Part shown: piece by piece, positions 10,349-23,244 of the stretch | How positions within the stretch are numbered: the first letter of the stretch is position 1 | Layout of the letters: every line of letters starts with the position of its first letter | From: Geobacter sp. | GTDB lineage: Bacteria; Desulfobacterota; Desulfuromonadia; Geobacterales; Pseudopelobacteraceae | Assembly (NCBI GenBank): GCA_009886055.1 | Contig: VFJM01000025.1 | Coordinates: forward strand, 1 to 33,038 | Reading direction: 5' to 3' | DNA length: 33,038 nt | Translations under genes and position numbers: made by a program | The notes under the pieces: generated by a model | What the model was told of the DNA's origin: nothing | What the model saw: the letters and a program-made list of their open reading frames with translations, nothing else | Databases searched by the model: none

Positions 10349-10452
10349 TCTTTCTCCTGACTTTGAAAACGGAATACGTGCGGTGACAATCTTGTTTTCT
10401 GCCGAAAACGCCTAAAACGATTCCGGGTTGCTGCTATTTCGCTTACGGAACA

Positions 10453-10469
10453 GCGGGTATTTTACCCGC
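10453..10469. other. Hairpin overlapping the stop codon of the nitrilase-like gene
   Basis: GCGGGTA-TTT-TACCCGC perfect 7-bp stem; no adjacent U-tract on the minus strand. Confidence 0.4.
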
Positions 10470-11607
10470 CTGCCGCCGATTCATCGACGGTGATCTTGCT
10501 CCACACGCCAACCTCATCGACAGCCATGATCGCATGAACCTTGAGCGGAATCCGCGAGGTGCGCGGGTCAATCTCGTGCTGCGGAGGGAGGTTGAAATAG
10601 AGCAGCCTCGTTCCCTTGCCGAAGCGGAGTCGACAGACCGGGGCGCCATCAAAGTCATCCGTGGCAAATTCCGAGAGGCTGACTTGTGCCAGGCGATGAC
10701 TATGGTTGATCACGACGTACGAGCGGCCATAAGCGTCCTCTGCGGGAGAGCCTTCAATCGTGGTCTCCTCCGACACGTTGCCGAAGACGGTCACCGTCTC
10801 GCGCACACCCGGCATATCCTCCAGGTATTCGCCGTAGAAGCCGCTTATCACTTCACGATAGGCGTGGTGCTCCGGCTTGGGGTTGCACTGGATGACGAAC
10901 AGGGCGTCCAGCCCCTGCCGGGTCGTAAAGTAGAGCTGGTTGGCGTGGTCGATAATCTGCCGTATGTTCGACGTGTGCAGGTCGCGATACAGGTAATCGA
11001 GACAGATGATGGCCATGAAATTGAAACAGGAGGGACGACAGCGGAACAGGTAGAAATGCCTGCCACGATACAGGTCATGAAACGTGTCGATGTACTCCTC
11101 ACCGTGAAAGGGGTGACTCTTGGCCTCAAGAAAGACCCGCAGCCGGCCGTCGGCTTCCTTGACGGCGACGCAGCACCAGTTGACCGGCATATCCAGCACA
11201 TCGCCCGAATCGATATCGTGATCCACAAACCCGATCGCCTCGGCGTTATCCGCGCTGAAACGTTCCAGCAGGGCACGGTACTCACGCAACCGGATATGTT
11301 CGACACCGAACACCGTTACCGTATTCGGGCGGAATCGCTGTTCGATTACTGCCAGCATATCGTCGAAGCGGGAGGCGGGGAGGCTCGATTCGGGAAACAT
11401 CAGAAAATGGAGCTTCTTCAGGTTCCCTTCCCCGGCCGCCACCAGTTCCAGCACCGAGCTGACCAGGCGCCACTTTTCTTCAGGATCGACCAGGCAGAAG
11501 CCGATTTCCGCCCGCTTGAGATGGTTGGGAATCTGGGCGACCATGCAGTGCAGGTGATGCCCGAGGGGAAATTCCAGGTTTATCTTTTTATCGATAATTT
11601 CAGGCAT
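10462..11607 (-). CDS. Divergent carbon-nitrogen hydrolase (nitrilase superfamily)-like protein
   Basis: Candidate Glu in LHFLMFPESSLP, Lys in FLEAKSHPFHGEEY, Cys in FNFMAIICLDYLYRD. Start MPEIIDKK at 11607 overlaps the Nudix stop; the longer ORF start at 11757 is unlikely. Confidence 0.6.
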   Translation of the reverse strand: MPEIIDKKINLEFPLGHHLHCMVAQIPNHLKRAEIGFCLVDPEEKWRLVSSVLELVAAGEGNLKKLHFLMFPESSLPASRFDDMLAVIEQRFRPNTVTVFGVEHIRLREYRALLERFSADNAEAIGFVDHDIDSGDVLDMPVNWCCVAVKEADGRLRVFLEAKSHPFHGEEYIDTFHDLYRGRHFYLFRCRPSCFNFMAIICLDYLYRDLHTSNIRQIIDHANQLYFTTRQGLDALFVIQCNPKPEHHAYREVISGFYGEYLEDMPGVRETVTVFGNVSEETTIEGSPAEDAYGRSYVVINHSHRLAQVSLSEFATDDFDGAPVCRLRFGKGTRLLYFNLPPQHEIDPRTSRIPLKVHAIMAVDEVGVWSKITVDESAAGG

Positions 11608-12061
11608 CGACGCTATCCGCGAGGTCGTGCAAAGAGAGCTCCGGAAACAGTTTCCCCAGTATGTACCGCGCACCGGCCGGCATGGCGTAACCGCCCAACT
11701 CGCGACTGGGAACCCAGTCGGCCTCGGCGACCTCGTGCGTGTTCTTGACAACATCACAATAGAGCGGACGGCAGCGGTAATAGAGGATCAAGAAGTGGCA
11801 GTTTTCCTCACCGGGAGTGAGGTGTTCGAAGACATCGATCAGCCCCTCGATTTCTATCTCCAGACCTACCTCTTCATGCACCTCCCGCTTCAGCGCCTCC
11901 AGGATCGGTTCGCCGAGGTCGATCTTGCCGCCCGGCATAACCCACAGATCGAGGAAGGGGGGGATACTCCGCCTGGTCAGGAGCACCCGCCCGTCGTCGT
12001 CCACGATCACCGCCACAACCGAGGTGACGATGTGTTCTTTCTTGTAGCGCTTCTTCGTCAA
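11600..12061 (-). CDS. Nudix hydrolase
   Basis: Nudix box GGKIDLGEPILEALKREVHEEVGL (GX5EX7REUXEEXGU). Confidence 0.92.
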   Translation of the reverse strand: MTKKRYKKEHIVTSVVAVIVDDDGRVLLTRRSIPPFLDLWVMPGGKIDLGEPILEALKREVHEEVGLEIEIEGLIDVFEHLTPGEENCHFLILYYRCRPLYCDVVKNTHEVAEADWVPSRELGGYAMPAGARYILGKLFPELSLHDLADSVDA

Positions 12062-12065
12062 TCCA

Positions 12066-13295
12066 TTACTTCTTTTTTGCAGCCTGCATCAGCGAACGGA
12101 TACGTAGCCGCAGGGAGTTGATCTTGATGAACCCCTCGGCATCGGCCTGGTTGAAGACCTGATCCTTCTCGAAGGTGGCGAAGTCAAGGTTGAAGAGCGA
12201 GTCGGAGTCGGACTTGCGGCCGACGGTGCGGCAGAGCCCCTTGTACAGCTTGACGCGGGCTACGCCGTTGACGCACTTTTGCGAGTCGTCGATCAGCGTC
12301 TGCAGCATCAGACGCTCGGGAGAGAACCAGTATCCTGCGTAGATCTGTTTGGCATATTCAGGAATCAGGCCATCGCGGATACGCATGACTTCACGGTCCA
12401 TGGTGATCTGCTCGACTGCCGAATGTGCTTCGCGCAGGATCGTGCCGCCGGGGGTCTCGTAGACGCCACGCGACTTCATGCCGACGGAGCGGTTTTCAAG
12501 GAGGTCGACACGGCCGACGCCATGCTGGCCGCCGAGGTAGTTGAGGTGCGCCAGGAGCTGTGCCGGGGTCATCTTTTCGCCGTCAACGGCCACGGCGTTG
12601 CCGTTTTTGAACTCGATCTCGACGTACTGCGGCTTGTTGGGCGCCTTCTCCGGAGATTTGGTCAGGACATACATCTCTTCCGGCGCTTCGGCCCAGGTAT
12701 CCTCCAGGATGCCCCCTTCGAAGGAGATGTGCAGCAGATTGCGGTCTGACGACCAGGGGCGCTTCTTGATGGTCGGAATGGGAATGTTATTCTTCTTGGC
12801 GTATTCGATCAGCGCCTGGCGGCTGTTCAGGTCCCACATCCTCCAGGGGGCGATGACCTTGATGGCCGGATCGAAGTGGTAGTAGGCCAGCTCGAAACGG
12901 ACCTGGTCGTTCCCCTTGCCGGTGGCGCCGTGGGAAACGGCGTCGCACTTCTCTTTGGCGGCGATTTCCATCTGGCGCTTGGCGATCAGCGGGCGGGCGA
13001 TGGAGGTGCCGAGCAGGTAGTGCCCCTCGTAGATCGCGTTGGCGCGGAACATCGGGAACACGAAGTCGCGCACGAACTCTTCGCGCAGGTCATCGATGTA
13101 CACCTTGTCGGCGCCGGTTGCCAGTGCCTTTTCGCGGACCGGGTCAAGCTCGTCACCCTGTCCCAGATCGGCCGAAAAGGCGACCACCTTGCAGCCGTAC
13201 TCGTTTTTCAGCCATTTCAGGATGATGGAGGTGTCCAGCCCGCCCGAATAGGCCAGAACGATCTTTTTGATTTCCTGCTTCTTTGCTTGTGCCAT
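12066..13295 (-). CDS. argG: Argininosuccinate synthase
   Basis: [38 protein letters not shown]. Confidence 0.97.
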   Translation of the reverse strand: MAQAKKQEIKKIVLAYSGGLDTSIILKWLKNEYGCKVVAFSADLGQGDELDPVREKALATGADKVYIDDLREEFVRDFVFPMFRANAIYEGHYLLGTSIARPLIAKRQMEIAAKEKCDAVSHGATGKGNDQVRFELAYYHFDPAIKVIAPWRMWDLNSRQALIEYAKKNNIPIPTIKKRPWSSDRNLLHISFEGGILEDTWAEAPEEMYVLTKSPEKAPNKPQYVEIEFKNGNAVAVDGEKMTPAQLLAHLNYLGGQHGVGRVDLLENRSVGMKSRGVYETPGGTILREAHSAVEQITMDREVMRIRDGLIPEYAKQIYAGYWFSPERLMLQTLIDDSQKCVNGVARVKLYKGLCRTVGRKSDSDSLFNLDFATFEKDQVFNQADAEGFIKINSLRLRIRSLMQAAKKK

Positions 13296-13323
13296 GTGCT
13301 CAGTCTCCTTAATGTTGCTGATA

Positions 13324-14235
13324 TTATTTGATCAAAGTGGCCATGATCGCCTTCTGTATATGCAACCGGTTTTCAGCTTCGTCCCAGACCACCGAATGCT
13401 TCCCTTCGATTACCGAGTCCGAGATCTCCTCACCGCGGTGAGCGGGGAGACAGTGCAGGACGATGCAGTCAGGCTTTGCCAGCGCCAGCAGCGCGTCATC
13501 CAGACAGTAGCCGGCAAAGGCCGTTTCACGCTCTTTCTGCTCCGCCTCCTGCCCCATGCTGGCCCAGACATCGGTGTTGACCACATCCGCTCCGGCCACC
13601 GCAGCCTTCGGGTCTGTTGTCAGAAAAATCAGGCCGGGAGCCTTGGCCCGAGCCCACGCCATGACCGTGCTGTCCGGCTCATACCCTGCAGGACAGGCGA
13701 GGCGCAACTCAAAACCGAAGAGTGCGGCCGCCTCGATCCAGGTGTTGGCCATGTTGTTGCCGTCACCTATCCAGGCAAATTTCAATCCGGCATAGCGGCC
13801 CTTGTGCTCGGCCACCGTCTGCAGATCGGCCATGATCTGGCAGGGGTGAAAGAGGTCGGTCAGACCGTTGATGACCGGTACATCCGAGTATTTCGCAAAC
13901 TCCTCCACGATCTCCTGCCCGAAAGTCCGGATCATGACTCCGTCGCAGTAACGGGACATGACGCGGGCACTATCCTTGATCGGCTCACCGCGCCCCATCT
14001 GGGACGAACCGGACGGCATGAACAGGGCATGGCCACCTAGCTGAAAGACACCCACCTCAAAGGAAACCCTGGTGCGGGTGGAGGCTTTTTCGAAGATCAG
14101 CGCCACGCTCTTTCCGTCCAGCAACCGGTGAGGAACACCCCCCTTCTGCTTCCCCTTCAGGTCGGCGGCCAGGGCCAGCAGAGCGTCCAGTTCATCCTTG
14201 GTATAATCGTGCAGCGCCAGAAAATGTTGCGTCAT
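13324..14235 (-). CDS. argF: Ornithine carbamoyltransferase
   Basis: [55 protein letters not shown]. Confidence 0.96.
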   Translation of the reverse strand: MTQHFLALHDYTKDELDALLALAADLKGKQKGGVPHRLLDGKSVALIFEKASTRTRVSFEVGVFQLGGHALFMPSGSSQMGRGEPIKDSARVMSRYCDGVMIRTFGQEIVEEFAKYSDVPVINGLTDLFHPCQIMADLQTVAEHKGRYAGLKFAWIGDGNNMANTWIEAAALFGFELRLACPAGYEPDSTVMAWARAKAPGLIFLTTDPKAAVAGADVVNTDVWASMGQEAEQKERETAFAGYCLDDALLALAKPDCIVLHCLPAHRGEEISDSVIEGKHSVVWDEAENRLHIQKAIMATLIK

Positions 14236-14273
14236 CTATTCTCTCCTATGCTTGCCCAGTAAACTGGATAAGA

Positions 14274-14326
14274 GCGTTCACGAAATCATTTCCGCAAAAA
14301 AACTCACAGAAATAATTTCTAACTTT
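14274..14326 (-). repeat. Imperfect inverted-repeat intergenic element, copy 2 (sense orientation, directly after argD)
   Basis: GAAATCATTTC (14282-14292) / GAAATAATTTC (14309-14319). Minus strand AAGTTAGAAATTATTTCTG...GAAATGATTTCGTGAACGC aligns with copy 1 AAGTTAGAAATCATTTTCTG...AAAATGATTTCGTTAACGC. Confidence 0.65.
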
Positions 14327-16437
<2,111 letters not shown>

Positions 16438-16470
16438 TTAACGTACTAAAAGAATATCTTCCAACTTACT

Positions 16471-16506
16471 AAAACAAAAACTGCCAGCCTATAAGCGGGG
16501 CAGTTT
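16471..16506 (-). terminator. Rho-independent terminator downstream of the REC-histidine kinase gene
   Basis: Stem AAACTGCC (16478-16485) / GGCAGTTT (16499-16506); minus strand continues TTTTTGTTTT. Confidence 0.7.
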
Positions 16507-16534
16507 ACCGTAAATTTATGAAAATCTCAAAAGG

Positions 16535-17656
16535 TTATTGCAGGGGCAGGTTTATCGTTACTGTCGTACCTAAACCAGGTTCACTGGCGAGACTGATACT
16601 CCCCCCATGCTGCCTGATGAAATCCCGCGCGTAGAACAGCCCCAGTCCGAAACCCCGTATCTGACCGGTTTGGTCCGGATCGATCTGATAAAATTTTTCA
16701 AACACCTTTGGTATCTCGGACTCCGGAATTCCGATTCCCGCGTCTGAAACAATAATAAAGGCAGTATCAGCGTTGCTTCCGATCTTAACGGAGACATGGC
16801 CGAATTTCCCGGAGAATTTGAAGGCGTTATCAATCACCTGCAGGAGTGCGAAGCGGATTTTTGAAGCGTCAAGGAGCACGGGGGGGAGATCCGCGGGGGC
16901 AAAATCAATTTCAAAATCATAACTGCAGTGCGCCTCCCTACATTTGCACAGAACCTCCGCAACGATTTCATTCAAATCACAGGGGCTCTTATTGACACCG
17001 GTACCATTGACCATCATCTGACTGAACAGGAGCAAATCGGCAACCAACGTACCAAGATAGCGCACCTCCTCGCTGGCCATGGCAACATTCTGCTGAAAAA
17101 GCGGATCGTCCGGGTTGATTATCCCCATCCGGAGATTTTGCAGAAAAAGGGAAATACCGGTGATCGGGGTGCGCAGCTTATGTGAAACGAGAGACATAAA
17201 TGCGTTTTTGAGCTCATCGGAGTGCTTGACGTCTGCCAACTCCTCCTTAAGCGCTTTTCTTTCCAGGGTTTTTTCGATCGAGGTTTTCAGCTGCAGAAAA
17301 TTGAGCGGTTTCTTGATAAAATCATCGGCGTCTTCTTTAAGTGCATCCAGTATGACCTCTTTGTTCGCAAACCCGGTCATGATGACCACCGTCGCATTCG
17401 GATCGAGCGCTTTGACCTGCTTGAGCAGATCGATACCCGACCCTCCCGGCATCATGACGTCGGAAAGAACCAGATCAATCTGTCCTTTTTCGTATAACCG
17501 GAGGGCTTCCTCGCAGGTACCCGCCTGGAGTACCCGATAATTCCGGAGCGCCTGTGCGCACAATTCACGAATATTTTTATCGTCATCGACAACTAAAATG
17601 GTACTCCGTGAAGATTGTGAAAGGTGCTCGTTATTATGAGAGGGTGATGCCGACAT
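16535..17656 (-). CDS. Soluble hybrid: N-terminal response-regulator receiver plus histidine kinase
   Basis: REC: ILVVDDDKNIRELC...DLVLSDVMMPGGSGIDLL; HisKA: FMSLVSHKLRTPITGIS; HATPase: VIDNAFKFS, VSDAGIGIPESEI, GFGLGLFYARDFI. No TM segment seen. Confidence 0.9.
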   Translation of the reverse strand: MSASPSHNNEHLSQSSRSTILVVDDDKNIRELCAQALRNYRVLQAGTCEEALRLYEKGQIDLVLSDVMMPGGSGIDLLKQVKALDPNATVVIMTGFANKEVILDALKEDADDFIKKPLNFLQLKTSIEKTLERKALKEELADVKHSDELKNAFMSLVSHKLRTPITGISLFLQNLRMGIINPDDPLFQQNVAMASEEVRYLGTLVADLLLFSQMMVNGTGVNKSPCDLNEIVAEVLCKCREAHCSYDFEIDFAPADLPPVLLDASKIRFALLQVIDNAFKFSGKFGHVSVKIGSNADTAFIIVSDAGIGIPESEIPKVFEKFYQIDPDQTGQIRGFGLGLFYARDFIRQHGGSISLASEPGLGTTVTINLPLQ

Positions 17657-17802
17657 GCTAACTCCGGGGTGCTCACGACTTTACATGCAACCATTCAACG
17701 CACTGCAAAATCATTCAATTTAACAGGAATGAAGGGGATAACTGTAACAAAGTTTTTTTGTTTTAGCTGTTTATCCAAATACCGCTAAATAGGTACCTTC
17801 AG

Positions 17803-20439
17803 TTAACGACCGGATATGCATGTGGAAACTGCCGCCAGCGCCTCGTCAAGTTTGTCCGGCACGCTTCCACCCGCCTGGGCCAGTTCCGGCTTACCGCCGC
17901 CGCTGCCGCCGACAAGCGGCGCAATCTGTTTTATAATATCGCCGGCCCTGATTGACCCGCTCAGTTCTTTGGTGACCGCGACCAGCAGATTTGCCTTGCC
18001 GCCGATGGATGCGCCAAGCGCAATCACACCCTCTCCGATACGATCTTTCAGAGTGTCCGACAGGTCACGCAACGCCTTTACATCCTCCACCTGCACCTGT
18101 ACAGCCAGCACCTTGACACCCTGTACCAGGGTCACCTGCGTCAGCAAATCTCCGGAAGCGACAACATTCAGCCTGGCCTGCAACGATTCGATTTCACGCT
18201 GCAGCTCCCTCTGACGCGCCAGCAGTTTTTCGAGCCGGTCACGCGAATTGCCCGCTTCCACCTTGAGCAACGCAGCGATTCCCCTCTGTTCATCCTGCAT
18301 CTGCCGGACAAAGTCAAGCGCCCCGAGACCGGTCAACGCTTCAATACGACGTACGCCGGCAGCGATCCCCGCTTCCGAAACGATCTTGAACAGGCCGATA
18401 TCACCGGCTGCCCGCACGTGAGTCCCCCCGCACAGCTCCATGCTGACGTCTCCAACCCTCACGACACGAACCGAATCTCCATACTTCTCGTCAAAAAGTG
18501 CCGTGGCGCCAGTCTCAATAGCTTCGGAGATATCCATCTCGCGGGTTACCACCTGATCATTTGCCATGATTAAACTGTTCACAATCGTTTCAATGTGGCG
18601 CAGCTCTTCGTCTGTCACCGCGGAGAAATGGGTAAAGTCAAAACGGAGACGCCCCTGCGACACCAGAGAACCGGCCTGTTTGACATGGTCACCCAACACC
18701 TGGCGCAGCGCGCTCTGCAGCAGGTGAGTTGCGGTGTGATTGCGGCAGGTTGCATCGCGCTGGCTGCGTGACACCTTCAGATCCGCCGCATCGCCGATTT
18801 TGAGGACCCCTTCCGTAACGACGGCGTGGTGGACGATCATGTCGACAAAGGGGCGGCTGGCGGTAACGACGTCAAGGTGTGCGATACCGGTCGAAAGCGT
18901 CCCGCTGTCACCTTTCTGGCCGCCCGAATCGCCATAGAAAGGGGTCCGTTCCGTGATCACCTCAACCGAATCCCCGACGGCGGCCGATTCAACGGGAACG
19001 CCGTCCCGGATAATTGCCAGCACCGGAGCATAGATCGACATTTCGTCATAGCCGACAAACTGACCGCGCACTCCTTTGTTGTGGAGTTCTTTATATATCT
19101 GGGCAATCCCCTCTTCACCGGAACCTTTCCAATGTTCACGTGCCTGGGCCCGCTGCCGCTCCATGCAGAGTTCAAAACCGGCTTCATCGATCGTAAAACC
19201 TTCACTCTCCACGATGTCGGCGGTCAGATCGGTCGGAAAGCCATAGGTATCGTACAGCTTGAACAGGACATCACCCGGAATGGCGCTCTTTCCGGCACCG
19301 CGTAGAGCCGCAACCTCATCATTGAGGATAGCCAGCCCCCGATCCAGGGTTTCAGCAAAACGCTGCTCCTCTGCGAGAACAACCTTCTTGATATACTCTT
19401 CGCGGTCCTGCAGCTCCGGATACGCATCCCCCATGGTCTCCCGCACCGCATCAACCATGTGGTACAGCATCGGTTCCGCACAGCCGAGCATCTTGGCATG
19501 GCGTGCCGCCCGGCGCATGATCCGCCGCAATACATAGCCGCGCCCTTCATTGGAGGGAAGTGCGCCGTCACAGATCAGGAACGTCACCGCCCGTGCATGA
19601 TCGGCAATAACCCGCATCGAGACATTGTCCTTCTCATCGGCGCCGTAGCGTTTGCCCGACAGCCGCTCGATATGGCGGATTATCCCCTGCAGGATGTCGA
19701 TGTCGTAGTTGGAGCTTACCCCCTGCATGACAGCCGAGACCCGTTCCAGCCCCATTCCTGTATCGACCGACGGCTTCGGAAGCGGTGTCAGGGTGCCGTC
19801 ACTTGACCGGTTAAACTGCATAAAGACGTTGTTCCAGATCTCCATATAGCGGTCACAATCACATCCGACCGTGCATTCGGGACGACCGCAGCCGACTGCA
19901 GCCCCCTGATCATAGAAAATTTCGGTGCAGGGGCCGCAGGGGCCGGTATCACCCATCGACCAGAAGTTGTCCTTCTCGCCGAAGCGGAAAATCCGCTCGC
20001 GCGGAATCCCTTCCTGGATGTGCCAGAGGTCGGCCGCCTCATCATCATCGGTGTAGACCGTCACATACAGGCGGCTTTTGTCTATCTTCAACTCTTTGGT
20101 CAGAAACTCCCAGGCGTAGGCGATCGCCTCTTTTTTGAAATAATCACCGAAGGAAAAATTTCCCAGCATTTCAAAGAACGTATGGTGACGTGCCGTCCGA
20201 CCTACGTTTTCCAGATCATTATGCTTCCCCCCCGCCCGAACGCATTTTTGAGAACTGGCGGCCCGGTAATAGCCCCGATCCTCCAGCCCCAGAAAACAGT
20301 CCTTGAACTGATTCATGCCGGCATTGGCAAACATCAGTGTCGGATCGTTCTTGGGGAGGATGCCGGAACTGGGAACGACCGTGTGACCACGGTCGGCAAA
20401 ATACTGAAGAAAGAGTGCCCGAATTTCTGTACCTGTCAT
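17803..20439 (-). CDS. alaS: Alanyl-tRNA synthetase
   Basis: [51 protein letters not shown]; Hxxx[24 protein letters not shown]. Confidence 0.97.
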   Translation of the reverse strand: MTGTEIRALFLQYFADRGHTVVPSSGILPKNDPTLMFANAGMNQFKDCFLGLEDRGYYRAASSQKCVRAGGKHNDLENVGRTARHHTFFEMLGNFSFGDYFKKEAIAYAWEFLTKELKIDKSRLYVTVYTDDDEAADLWHIQEGIPRERIFRFGEKDNFWSMGDTGPCGPCTEIFYDQGAAVGCGRPECTVGCDCDRYMEIWNNVFMQFNRSSDGTLTPLPKPSVDTGMGLERVSAVMQGVSSNYDIDILQGIIRHIERLSGKRYGADEKDNVSMRVIADHARAVTFLICDGALPSNEGRGYVLRRIMRRAARHAKMLGCAEPMLYHMVDAVRETMGDAYPELQDREEYIKKVVLAEEQRFAETLDRGLAILNDEVAALRGAGKSAIPGDVLFKLYDTYGFPTDLTADIVESEGFTIDEAGFELCMERQRAQAREHWKGSGEEGIAQIYKELHNKGVRGQFVGYDEMSIYAPVLAIIRDGVPVESAAVGDSVEVITERTPFYGDSGGQKGDSGTLSTGIAHLDVVTASRPFVDMIVHHAVVTEGVLKIGDAADLKVSRSQRDATCRNHTATHLLQSALRQVLGDHVKQAGSLVSQGRLRFDFTHFSAVTDEELRHIETIVNSLIMANDQVVTREMDISEAIETGATALFDEKYGDSVRVVRVGDVSMELCGGTHVRAAGDIGLFKIVSEAGIAAGVRRIEALTGLGALDFVRQMQDEQRGIAALLKVEAGNSRDRLEKLLARQRELQREIESLQARLNVVASGDLLTQVTLVQGVKVLAVQVQVEDVKALRDLSDTLKDRIGEGVIALGASIGGKANLLVAVTKELSGSIRAGDIIKQIAPLVGGSGGGKPELAQAGGSVPDKLDEALAAVSTCISGR

Positions 20440-20471
20440 GATGCCCTCATATGTTTCTTATCGATTTTGGT

Positions 20472-20981
20472 TTAATCCTCTGACCGTAGCGCCCGCATTA
20501 TTGCAGAAAACCCGAATCCTCGCCGCTGCAGGAAACCGACCACCCGTCGTTTGTCGCGATCGCTCGCCGCTGAATAGGAAAATCCGGGGTAGCGGCGCTC
20601 TGCCGCCGATCTGACCTCGGAAATTTCATCACTTTCCGCCAGAAGAGGCGCAAGGGTTTCAGTAACTACATCCGGAGTGAACCCTCTGCGGCGCATCTCC
20701 AGGCGGAGACGACCCCCGTAATACCGGCCTGAGGAAAGCGCCGCTTCTGCAAACCGTGCGGCATAACGAGTGTCATCCAGCCACCCCTCACGCTGCAGAC
20801 GGAGAATCACGGCTTCGATCTCCTGCTTGGCAACCTCGCGCGCAGCCAGCTTTTGCCGTATTCTGGCGACGGTATAATCCCGCCCGGTCAGTAGCCGCAC
20901 TGCATACTGGTAGGTCCGTTCAAGCGTTAACGGCTCAGTATTTCTCGATATCAAGTTTATCCGGCTCCGCAGCGGGATCAT
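20472..20981 (-). CDS. recX: Regulatory protein RecX (ORF extends to 21089; ATG at 20981 is an alternative start)
   Basis: YAVRLLTGRDYTVARIRQKLAAREV...GWLDDTRYAARFAEAAL...RYYGGRLRLEMRRRGF; close to recA. Confidence 0.85.
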   Translation of the reverse strand: MIPLRSRINLISRNTEPLTLERTYQYAVRLLTGRDYTVARIRQKLAAREVAKQEIEAVILRLQREGWLDDTRYAARFAEAALSSGRYYGGRLRLEMRRRGFTPDVVTETLAPLLAESDEISEVRSAAERRYPGFSYSAASDRDKRRVVGFLQRRGFGFSAIMRALRSED

Positions 20982-22092
20982 CGGGCTTATTCTCGAACCC
21001 TTCCCAGGAAGCGTCAGAGGTTGATGATATACCTGAGACCTTAAGGGCAAAGTCGTCAGGATTAGAACTCTGGCGAATCGCTTCCTCATACGTAATCAGC
21101 TTGCTGGAATAGAGCCTCATCAGCGACTGGTCAAAGGTCTGCATGCCATAGGTGACATACCCCTGCGAAATAGCATCATTCAGCTGTTTGGTCTTGTCCT
21201 TGTCGTCAATACATTCCCTGACACGGGCCGAGGCCAGCATGATTTCAACCGCCGGAACACGCCCCTTGCCGTCAGCCTTGGGCACCAGTCGCTGGGAGAC
21301 TACCGCCTTGATAATGCCTGCCAGCTGAATACGAACCTGACGCTGGTGATAGGGGGGGAACACGCCGATGATGCGGTTGATGGTTTCCGCCGCGTCCATC
21401 GTATGCAGGGTGGACATGACCAGGTGACCGGTCTCGGCAGCGGTCATCGCCGTCTCGATCGTCTCATAATCACGCATTTCGCCGACCAGAATAACATCCG
21501 GATCCTGGCGCAGGGCACCTTTGAGGGCGGCTGAGAAGGAGGGCGTGTCAGTGCCGACCTCGCGCTGACTGATGATGCTCTTGTTGTCGCGATGAAGGAA
21601 TTCAACCGGATCTTCAACAGTGATGATGTTGCAGGTACGCTGGCTGTTGATGTAGTCGATCATGGCCGCAAGCGTACTCGACTTTCCGGAACCGGTGGTA
21701 CCGGTCACCAGAATCAGCCCCCGCTCTTCCTTGCAGATTTTCTGCATGATCGGCGGCAGATTGAGCCCTTCCAGCGACGGGATAACAATTGAGATCGAGC
21801 GGAATACCATCGCCACGGTGCCGCGTTGATGGTAGACACTAACCCTGAAACGCCCCAAACCAGGCACGGCATAGGCCAGATCGACTTCATAATTTTCTTC
21901 GAAGATACGTCGTTGACGATCACTCATCATCGACATGGCGGTATTGGAAACGAAGTCCGGTGACAAACGCGGGGCGTTGGGGATCGGGTGCAGCCGGCCG
22001 TCAATGCGGACAATAGGGGGGAGGCCGGTCTTTATATGGATATCCGAACCCTTGGCCTTAAACGCAATGGTGAGTATCTCGTTCAGTTCCAC
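20935..22092 (-). CDS. pilT: Twitching motility ATPase PilT
   Basis: MELNEILTIAFKAKGSDIHIKTGLPPIVRIDG; Walker A GTTGSGKSSTLAAMID; GEMRDYETIETAMTAAETGHLVMSTLHT. Confidence 0.93.
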   Translation of the reverse strand: MELNEILTIAFKAKGSDIHIKTGLPPIVRIDGRLHPIPNAPRLSPDFVSNTAMSMMSDRQRRIFEENYEVDLAYAVPGLGRFRVSVYHQRGTVAMVFRSISIVIPSLEGLNLPPIMQKICKEERGLILVTGTTGSGKSSTLAAMIDYINSQRTCNIITVEDPVEFLHRDNKSIISQREVGTDTPSFSAALKGALRQDPDVILVGEMRDYETIETAMTAAETGHLVMSTLHTMDAAETINRIIGVFPPYHQRQVRIQLAGIIKAVVSQRLVPKADGKGRVPAVEIMLASARVRECIDDKDKTKQLNDAISQGYVTYGMQTFDQSLMRLYSSKLITYEEAIRQSSNPDDFALKVSGISSTSDASWEGFENKPDDPAAEPDKLDIEKY

Positions 22093-22107
22093 AATCTACC
22101 TCCGCAG

Positions 22108-23136
22108 CTACGCAGTCTTTTCGGGGACTGGAGCAGGCTTGAGCAGATCCATCAGCTTGCCTTCAATCTCAGCCAGAGTCTCAGGGTGTTCGGTCAACCA
22201 TGTGCGGGAATTCTCGCGTCCCTGTCCGATCCGCTCTTTGCCGTAGGAATACCATGCACCGCTCTTTTCAACGATGTTTCTGTCAACCGCCAGATCGAGC
22301 ACGTCACCGGTGCGAGAGATACCTTCACCGTAGAGGATATCGAACTCAACCTCTTTGAACGGGGGAGCAACCTTGTTTTTCACAACCTTGACCCGGGTAC
22401 GGGAACCGATGATCTGATCACCCTGCTTCAGTGTCGCAATCTTGCGGATGTCCATACGGACTGAAGCGTAGAATTTGAGCGCGTTGCCGCCGGTGGTCGT
22501 CTCGGGATTACCGAACATGACGCCGATTTTCATACGGATCTGATTGATGAAGATCACGCAGCAGTTCGACTTGCTGATGATGCCGGTCAGTTTGCGCAGC
22601 GCCTGGGACATCAGGCGGGCCTGCAGCCCCATATGGGAATCACCCATGTCACCTTCGATCTCGGCCTTGGGAACCAGGGCAGCCACCGAGTCGATTACCA
22701 GCACGTCAATCGCGCCGCTCCTGACCAGGGTTTCGGTAATTTCCAGCGCCTGTTCGCCGGTGTCCGGCTGTGATACCAGCAGGTCATCGGTCTTGACACC
22801 CAGCTTGCGGGCATAGCCGATATCGAGCGCATGCTCGGCATCGATAAAAGCGGCAATACCTCCCGTTTTCTGCGCCTCGGCGACAATGTGCAGTGCAAGC
22901 GTCGTCTTGCCGGAAGACTCGGGGCCATACACCTCAATTACCCTGCCGCGCGGAACACCGCCGACTCCCAGAGCCATGTCGAGAGAAATGGAGCCGGTGG
23001 AAATAGCCTCCACACCCGGAAGCGCCTCGTCATTGCCGAGCCGCATGATCGCGCCCTTGCCGAACTGTTTCTCGATCTGGCTCAGGGCCAGCTCAATCGC
23101 CTTGTTTTTCTCCAGTGCGTTGTTTTTCTCAGCCAT
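22108..23136 (-). CDS. recA: Recombinase RecA
   Basis: [36 protein letters not shown], full-length canonical RecA. Confidence 0.98.
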   Translation of the reverse strand: MAEKNNALEKNKAIELALSQIEKQFGKGAIMRLGNDEALPGVEAISTGSISLDMALGVGGVPRGRVIEVYGPESSGKTTLALHIVAEAQKTGGIAAFIDAEHALDIGYARKLGVKTDDLLVSQPDTGEQALEITETLVRSGAIDVLVIDSVAALVPKAEIEGDMGDSHMGLQARLMSQALRKLTGIISKSNCCVIFINQIRMKIGVMFGNPETTTGGNALKFYASVRMDIRKIATLKQGDQIIGSRTRVKVVKNKVAPPFKEVEFDILYGEGISRTGDVLDLAVDRNIVEKSGAWYSYGKERIGQGRENSRTWLTEHPETLAEIEGKLMDLLKPAPVPEKTA

Positions 23137-23244
23137 AAGAGGTGTCTCCTGAAGGATAGGGTGTACAGATTAAAAGGGTAGAAAAATAGCATATCCGACA
23201 GAAGTATCGCAAGGTTTTATCTGTCTGTTTTATAAACCTGTCCC

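Noticed and set aside
10534-11748. 404-aa plus-strand ORF opposite the nitrilase-like gene
   Set aside because: Antisense to a better supported coding frame coupled to the Nudix gene; no recognisable domain.
13267-14040. 257-aa plus-strand ORF opposite argF
   Set aside because: Antisense to unmistakable argF; no motif and no RBS.
23137-23244. LexA box upstream of recA
   Set aside because: GGTTT...AAACC dyad at about 23213-23238 is present but spacing and core do not clearly match a LexA operator; not called.
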